A stretch of 64,000 nucleotides of DNA, taken from DATJFQ01 sp035495555. GTDB taxonomy: Bacteria > Acidobacteriota > Vicinamibacteria > Vicinamibacterales > 2-12-FULL-66-21. The notes below the pieces were generated by a model that saw only the letters and a program-made list of their open reading frames with translations, did not search any database and was not told the DNA's origin. The position numbers and the translations under genes were made by a program. The stretch lies in assembly GCA_035495555.1 (NCBI GenBank), contig DATJFQ010000042.1:153234-217233 (forward strand). Reading direction: 5' to 3'. Shown piece after piece: positions 59,615-64,000 of this stretch (its first letter is position 1; each line of letters starts with the position of its first letter).

Positions 59615-59625
59615 AGCAATCCCCG

Positions 59626-59631
59626 AGTATA
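59626..59631 (-). promoter_or_regulatory. -10 box for the tRNA gene
   Basis: TATACT on the minus strand, eleven bases before the tRNA 5' end, would place transcription start about five bases upstream of the mature tRNA. The same promoter may serve tilS. Confidence 0.5.
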
Positions 59632-59639
59632 ACACCGCG

Positions 59640-59955
59640 GTTCCGGGTTCGGGGGTGCGGCGGTGCGGCGGTTCCGATTCGAAGTTCCGGGTTCGGGTTC
59701 ACGGTTCGGGTTCGGGTTCGGGTTCGCGTTCGCGTGCAGGTTGGCGGTCGCAGGTTCAGGTTCGGGTTCGGGTTCGGATTGTCGTTCACGTTGAGGATTC
59801 GAAGGCGTCGCGATCAGGCCGACGTCGAACCTCAACGCTCGAACGTGGAACCTCGAAGCGAACCGTCGAACGTCGCACCGCGAACCCCGAACCCGAACGC
59901 GAACGCGAACCCGGAATGAGAACCCCCGCACCTCCGCACCGCGGAACCCTGAACC
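59640..59955. repeat. GGTTCG hexamer repeats in inverted arrangement
   Basis: The 320-base gap between the tRNA and the next gene has no credible gene. The left part (about 59640-59775) is built of GGTTCG-type hexamers on the plus strand. The right part (about 59820-59950) is built of the complementary CGAACC units, including near-mirror stretches with GTTCGCGTTCGC and GCGAACGCGAAC. The whole could fold into a long imperfect stem. Confidence 0.75.
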
Positions 59956-59961
59956 GTGTCG

Positions 59962-60894
59962 TTAAAGGGAGGCGGCGAGGAGCGGGATGAGCAGTTCGTG
60001 GTGGCCGACGAGCGAGTAGCCCTTGCCGATGCCCGCCACCGGCCGCGAGACCACGTTCGTCTGCGGGCGATACATGCGCACGAAATCGATGTTCACCGTC
60101 GTCAGGCCGGCGAGCGAATGGCCCTGATTGCGGGCGAGTGCGACGGCTTTCAGAAAGACTTCCGGCAGGACGACCGCGGATCCGCAGTTCAGATAAACCC
60201 CGCCTTCGAGCTTCGAGACGATCGAGGTGAAGTAGCGGAAGTCCCGAAGGCTGCCTTCGCCGATCGCCGATCCGGACGCGGAGGGATGCATGTGGATGAT
60301 GTCGGTGCCCATCGCCACGTGCACCGTGACGGGAATCTCCAGCGCCGCTGCCGCGGCGATCACGCTGAGTCGCGCGTGGGGCGGCGGCTGTTCGAGCAGG
60401 AACCGCGCAACCGCTTGTCCAAGCCCGAGGCCGGAGCGAACGCCGCCCGTGATCGCGGCGTTCAGCAGACTGCCCGTCTCTTCGGCCATGCCGAACCGCC
60501 CCGGCCCGAGCGCTTCTTCCACGTCTTCGGACGTCGATCCCGACAGGGCCAGCTCGAAGTCGTGGATGATGCCGGCGCCGTTCATGGCAAGCGCCGACAC
60601 GGAGCCGCGCGCCATCAAATCGATGAGCACAGGCGACAGCCCGGTCTTCAGGACGTGCGCGCCGATCCCCCACACGATGCCGCGGCCGCCGTCGTGTGCG
60701 GCGCGCATCGCCGCGACGACCGCTTTGAAATCGGCGCCGGCGAGGATCGACGGAAGTGCGTCGACGAAGGCCGCGACCGTCGTCCCGGCCGGACACGGCC
60801 TCGCAAAATCCGGCGCGTTCGCCTTGCTCTTGCGCGACGCCAGCGGATACGTGCGTACGCCGGAGAGGTCGAACTCGTCATACTCGAATTTCAC
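59962..60894 (-). CDS. Conserved protein, deoxyhypusine-synthase-like (function uncertain)
   Basis: The 310-residue protein has GIGAHVLKTGLSPVLIDLMARG, MNGAGIIHDFELALSGSTSEDVEEAL, IPVTVHVAMGTDIIHMHPSASG, GGVYLNCGSAVVLPEVFLKAV and a C-terminal GYSLVGHHELLIPLLAA. The order (NAD-type glycine-rich motifs, Asp/His pair, late GHHE) recalls the deoxyhypusine/homospermidine synthase fold, but I would not assign a substrate. GTG start lies nine bases after TATAGT. The upstream open frame runs through tandem repeats and is not coding. Confidence 0.65.
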   Translation of the reverse strand: MKFEYDEFDLSGVRTYPLASRKSKANAPDFARPCPAGTTVAAFVDALPSILAGADFKAVVAAMRAAHDGGRGIVWGIGAHVLKTGLSPVLIDLMARGSVSALAMNGAGIIHDFELALSGSTSEDVEEALGPGRFGMAEETGSLLNAAITGGVRSGLGLGQAVARFLLEQPPPHARLSVIAAAAALEIPVTVHVAMGTDIIHMHPSASGSAIGEGSLRDFRYFTSIVSKLEGGVYLNCGSAVVLPEVFLKAVALARNQGHSLAGLTTVNIDFVRMYRPQTNVVSRPVAGIGKGYSLVGHHELLIPLLAASL

Positions 60895-60903
60895 AGTGCC
60901 GGC

Positions 60904-60909
60904 ACTATA
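60904..60909 (-). promoter_or_regulatory. -10 box TATAGT nine bases before the DHS-like gene
   Basis: TATAGT on the minus strand precedes GTG by nine bases, implying a leaderless or near-leaderless transcript and fixing the start codon. Confidence 0.5.
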
Positions 60910-61206
60910 ACGCACCCCGCACCTCGCGCCTCCCGCCTCGCGTCTCGCGCCGCGCGCCGCGCCTCCCACCTCGCGCCTCCCCCTCCCGCCTCGCGCCTCC
61001 CGCCTCGCACCTCGCGCCGATCCGCCTTGTCTTGCGATGGGGCCCCCGCTCGGACAGCCCGCTTCGTGCTCGGCGGCCGGAAACACTGTCGACGAGGAGC
61101 CGCCTCCGCGCGAATGGGGCGCCCGTCCTCGCCCCCATCGCGAGTGAGGCGGCGCGCTCCGCACCTCGCGCCTCCCGCCTCCCCCCTCGCGCCTCCCGCC
61201 TCGCGC
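60910..61206. repeat. Heptad array (GCCTCCC/GCCTCGC) around a 145-bp element, copy A
   Basis: This 297-base gap contains no credible gene. Tandem heptamers GCCTCCC, GCCTCGC, ACCTCGC run from about 60912 to 61013. A unique-looking element follows at 61014-61160 whose ends GCGATGGGG and CCCCATCGC are inverted (61033-61041 and 61133-61141). Heptamers then resume to the queA stop. The inner element recurs at 63817-63960. Confidence 0.85.
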
Positions 61207-62298
61207 CTACGCGATCAGCATCGCGTCGCCATAGCTGTAGAACCTGTAACGCTGCGCGACCGCTTCCCGATACGCCGCGAGCACCCGCTCCCGCCCTTCA
61301 CGCAGCTCAGGCCCCGAAGATGTCCACCCGGCGAACGCACAGACGAGCATCAGCAGCGACGATTTCGGCAGATGGAAGTTCGTCAGCAGCGCGCCGACGA
61401 CCTGGAAGCGGAAACCGGGATAGATGAACAGGTCCGCGACATCCCTTCCCGGCTGGATCCGTCCGCCGCCCCGGAGCGCTGCCTGTTCGAGCGCACGCGT
61501 CGTCGTCGTCCCCACCGCAACGATGCGGCGCCGCCCCGATATCGCCGCATTCAACGCGTCCGCAGTGCCGGCGTCAAGCGCGAACGTCTCGGGATCCACC
61601 TGGTGCTGCTCCACCTCGTCGACGCGAACAGGCTTGAACGTCCCGTAACCGACGTGCAGCGTCACCGTCCGGCGGTGGACGCCCAGGGCGTCGATTGCGG
61701 CGAGCAGGGCGGTGTCGAAATGCAACCCTGCGGTCGGCGCGGCGACCGAACCCCGCTCGCGCGCGAAGACGGTCTGATAGCGCGCACGATCGTTCGGCGT
61801 GTCCTGCCGGTGGATGTATGGCGGGAGCGGGATGTGACCGATGGCGTCGACCACCTCACTCACGGTTCCCGAGGTGGCACACAGACGAATCCGCCGGCGT
61901 CCCTGGAAGCGCCGCTCGAGGATCTCTCCCTCGAGTGCCCCCGCGCGTCCTTCGAAGCGGACGCGAGCGCCTGGCTTCAGCTTCTGTCCGGGGTGCATCA
62001 GGGTGTCCCATATCTCACACGAAGATCCGGCTTCGAAATCGACGCGGGACAACAGCAGACATTCGACCGCGCCGCCCGATGGCACCCGATGACCCAGCAG
62101 GCGAGCCGGGAACACACGTGTGTCGTTGGCGACCATCAGGTCACCCCGGTGCAGGTAACCGGGCAGGTCACGGATCCCGCGGTGCTCAATCGCTCCCGTC
62201 GAACGGTGGAGGACGAGGAGACGCGAGTCTCCAGGTTTCGCAGGAATCTGCGCGATAAGCTCAGGCGGAAGGTCGAAGTCGAAATCGGAAACGCGCAC
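61207..62298 (-). CDS. queA: S-adenosylmethionine:tRNA ribosyltransferase-isomerase
   Basis: Forms epoxyqueuosine from preQ1 in tRNA. The 363-residue protein starts SDFDFDLPPELIAQIPAKPGDSRLLVL. It has DLMVANDTRVFPARLLG, PPYI, RYQTVFARERGSVAAPTAGLHF, TLHVGYGTFKPVR, GTTTTRALE and TNFHLPKSSLLMLVCAFAG. Start is GTG 62296-62298. It complements queC and queE elsewhere in the window. Confidence 0.96.
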   Translation of the reverse strand: MRVSDFDFDLPPELIAQIPAKPGDSRLLVLHRSTGAIEHRGIRDLPGYLHRGDLMVANDTRVFPARLLGHRVPSGGAVECLLLSRVDFEAGSSCEIWDTLMHPGQKLKPGARVRFEGRAGALEGEILERRFQGRRRIRLCATSGTVSEVVDAIGHIPLPPYIHRQDTPNDRARYQTVFARERGSVAAPTAGLHFDTALLAAIDALGVHRRTVTLHVGYGTFKPVRVDEVEQHQVDPETFALDAGTADALNAAISGRRRIVAVGTTTTRALEQAALRGGGRIQPGRDVADLFIYPGFRFQVVGALLTNFHLPKSSLLMLVCAFAGWTSSGPELREGRERVLAAYREAVAQRYRFYSYGDAMLIA

Positions 62299-62329
62299 GC
62301 TTTACAGCAGGAAACGGCACGGTTGAAAG

Positions 62330-62355
62330 GTCGGGAGTTGGGAATTGGTAGTTGG
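62330..62355. repeat. Short heptad repeat (GAGTTGG/GAATTGG/TAGTTGG)
   Basis: Four degenerate 7-base units lie in the 126-base divergent gap between queA and the PerM-type gene. Adjacent is a tandem GTGCACCTCT/GTGCACCTCG. Confidence 0.65.
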
Positions 62356-62424
62356 GAATTATCGACTGTCGCTCCTGTGTGCACCTCTGTGCACCTCGGC
62401 CTTGAGTTTGCAGCCTCACATTTT

Positions 62425-63651
62425 ATGGCCGAGGCGCCGCAGCCAACCGCGACACGCGGGATCACCCCGCCGCAATCAGAAGGGGTCGAGCCCGTTGCCG
62501 ATCCAATGCCGCCGACGCCTGGCGCGCCAGACGAGCCCGCACCTGTGGTGGTGTCGGTGCCCGTCGGCGTCCGAAACGTCGCGCTGACGATTATCGCCTC
62601 GCTGGCTGGCGTGGCGATGCTCAACTACGCCCAACCGATCCTCATTCCGTTGGTGCTCGGGGTCCTGATCGCCTACGCATTCGAACGGCCGGTCTCGGCG
62701 CTGGCGCGCATGAAGATCCCCCGCAGCATCGGTGCGGGCATTATCGTCGTGATCGCCGTCGGCCTCATCGCGGTCGGCGTCTGGGCGCTGTCGGGGCAGG
62801 CGATGGACATCGTGTCGCAGGTGCCGCAGGCCGCGGCACGCCTGCGCCAACGTGTGCAGGTGCACCAGGCGCGCGGCGGGGCGATCGAAACTGTACAACG
62901 AGCGGCGAACGAACTGCAGAAAACCGCGAACGCTGCCTCAGAGCAGGCTCAGACGCCGGCGGCAAGTCCAAACGTCCAGAAGGTGCAGATCGTCAACCCG
63001 CCGGTGAACGTCAGCAGCTACTTGTACTGGGGCGGAATGGGTGTGATCGGCGGCCTCGGTCAGACGGTCGTCATTCTGTTCCTCGTGTACTTCTTTCTCG
63101 CGTCGGGAAATCTCTACAAGAAAAAGCTCGTGAAGATTGCCGGGCCCCATCTGTGGCAGAAGAAGCTCACCGTCGAAATCCTCGATGACATCAACGCGCA
63201 GATCGAAAGCTTCATCCGCGTGCAGGTGATGACGAGCGCGCTTGTCGGCGTCGCGACGATGGCGGCGCTGTGGTATTTCGGGTTGAATCAATTCGTCATC
63301 TGGGGCCTGCTCGCCGGCATTTTCAATTCCATCCCGTATCTCGGACCGGTCCTCGTCACGGCTGGCCTCGGAACCGTGGCGTTCCTGCAGTTCAACAGCA
63401 TCAGCCAGACGCTGCTCGTCTGCGGAACGGCGTTCGTCATCACGAGCCTCGAGGGATTCCTGCTCACGCCGGCGCTCATGAGCCGCGCGGCGAAGATGAA
63501 TCCGGTCGCCGTCTTCGTCGGTCTCCTCTTCTGGAGCTGGCTCTGGGGCATCTGGGGCGCCGTGCTCGCGGTCCCGATGCTCATGATGCTCAAAGCCGTC
63601 TGCGATCACATCGAGGATCTCCAATCCGTCGGGGAGCTGCTCGGTGAATAG
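62425..63651 (+). CDS. AI-2E/PerM family transporter
   Basis: The 408-residue membrane protein has a Pro-rich N-terminal tail, then helices in the PerM/YdiK pattern: AQPILIPLVLGVLIAYAFERPVSAL, SIGAGIIVVIAVG, an extracytoplasmic helical region, and VVILFLVYFFLASG. The family block IESFIRVQVMTSALVGVATMAALWYFGLNQFVIWGLLAGIFNSIPYLGPVLVTAG and FWSWLWGIWGAVLAVPMLMMLKAVCDH follow. The exported substrate is unknown. ATG 62425 chosen; the long upstream frame is antisense to queA. Confidence 0.9.
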   Translation: MAEAPQPTATRGITPPQSEGVEPVADPMPPTPGAPDEPAPVVVSVPVGVRNVALTIIASLAGVAMLNYAQPILIPLVLGVLIAYAFERPVSALARMKIPRSIGAGIIVVIAVGLIAVGVWALSGQAMDIVSQVPQAAARLRQRVQVHQARGGAIETVQRAANELQKTANAASEQAQTPAASPNVQKVQIVNPPVNVSSYLYWGGMGVIGGLGQTVVILFLVYFFLASGNLYKKKLVKIAGPHLWQKKLTVEILDDINAQIESFIRVQVMTSALVGVATMAALWYFGLNQFVIWGLLAGIFNSIPYLGPVLVTAGLGTVAFLQFNSISQTLLVCGTAFVITSLEGFLLTPALMSRAAKMNPVAVFVGLLFWSWLWGIWGAVLAVPMLMMLKAVCDHIEDLQSVGELLGE

Positions 63652-64000
63652 TCGCCAGTGGTCAGTGGCCAGTAGCCAGCAGCCAGTAGCGAGTGGCCAG
63701 TGGTCGGCTCCCCTCTCGTGCTAACTACTTGAGGCTCGCAACTGGCAACTGGTAATTCGCGCGCCGCGTGCCCCGCGCCTCGCGCCTCGCGCCTCCCGCC
63801 TCGCACCTCCCATCTCGCGCCGATCCGCCTGGTCTTGCGATGGGGCCCCCGCTCGGACACCCGCTTCGTGCTCGGCGGCCGGAAAGACTGTCGACGAGGA
63901 GCCGCCTCCGCGCGAAGCGGGCGCCCGTCCTCGCCCCCATCGCTGGTGAGACGTCGCGCTCCCGCGCCTCCCGCCTCGCGCCTCGCGCCTCCCATCTCGC
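63652..64000. repeat. Heptad arrays around a 145-bp element, copy B, to window end
   Basis: There is no credible gene in these 349 bases. 63655-63700 has CAGTGGC/CAGTAGC-type heptamers; 63734-63750 has AACTGGC units; 63765-63816 has GCCTCGC/GCCTCCC heptamers. The element 63817-63960 closely matches 61014-61160, and heptamers resume to the window edge. The order of parts is the same as in copy A. Confidence 0.85.

Noticed and set aside
60910..61013. Possible CRISPR array
   Set aside because: Repeats are continuous 7-mers without unique spacers of constant length, and no cas gene is present.
59956..63651. Very long plus-strand open frame (over 1200 codons)
   Set aside because: Only the last 408 codons look like a protein (PerM type). 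The rest is antisense to the DHS-like and queA genes and to repeats, with Arg/Ala/Pro-rich shadow composition.

Overview
The window is a stretch of high-GC bacterial chromosome, densely coding on both strands with many 1 to 4 base start/stop overlaps (ATGA, GTGA, TTGA, TGATG) and frequent GTG or TTG starts. Gene content points to a diderm aerobic heterotroph, most likely an Acidobacteriota member, perhaps Vicinamibacteria. The clues are a PadR regulator coupled to an orphan duplicated FtsX permease (ADOP type), secreted M13 and S9 peptidases, a TolC porin, a Pal lipoprotein, and a microcompartment locus resembling the planctomycete/verrucomicrobial (PVM) kind. The taxonomic call is inference. 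No phage, plasmid, insertion sequence or CRISPR array was seen.

Layout. 1-2927 is an envelope/isoprenoid operon read leftward (uppS-cdsA-dxr-rseP, rseP cut by the window edge). 2994-11959 holds an M13 peptidase, truA, pyrE, gltS, a large S9 peptidase and a TolC protein. 12041-13903 has two glycosyltransferases. 14014-23259 is the pyrimidine region: pyrR-pyrB-pyrC-phosphoribosyltransferase read leftward behind a PyrR-type RNA leader, and pyrK-pyrD-pyrF read rightward, separated by a membrane phosphodiesterase. 23356-31429 contains pal, a methyltransferase, a GT-C glycosyltransferase, a LysW-like carrier coupled to a LarE-like enzyme, a REC-PilZ protein, and an ArsR-controlled metal ATPase. 31592-36236 is a four-gene Gld-type ABC transporter unit. 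36346-41250 has a lipoprotein carboxypeptidase, a HEAT protein, AlaX, QueC and QueE. 41290-44390 is ADOP permease plus PadR.

44450-44785 is an ArsC/Spx-like thiol-oxidoreductase frame with an in-frame TGA exactly where the first cysteine of its CxxC motif belongs, followed at the right distance by a SECIS-like hairpin. I read it as a selenoprotein gene, coupled to a DUF72 gene.

59614 down to 45871 is one long leftward run: tRNA(CAU)-tilS-ftsH-folP-cdaA-cdaR-glmM-pdxJ-TPR protein, then class II aldolase, one hexameric and three pentameric microcompartment shell genes, a tiny Cys-rich protein, a 2-hydroxyacid dehydrogenase, nth and a cyclophilin. The aldolase and the tiny protein carry encapsulation-peptide-like helices. 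59962-63651 has a deoxyhypusine-synthase-like gene, queA and a PerM/AI-2E family transporter.

Two features recur between genes. First, many gaps hold short tandem repeats with a 7-base period, each with its own unit, along with several unrelated palindromic REP-like elements and a duplicated element of about 145 bp. Second, at least seven genes have a -10 hexamer only 6 to 10 bases before the start codon, so their mRNAs are probably leaderless; one such promoter is bidirectional around GTATAC.
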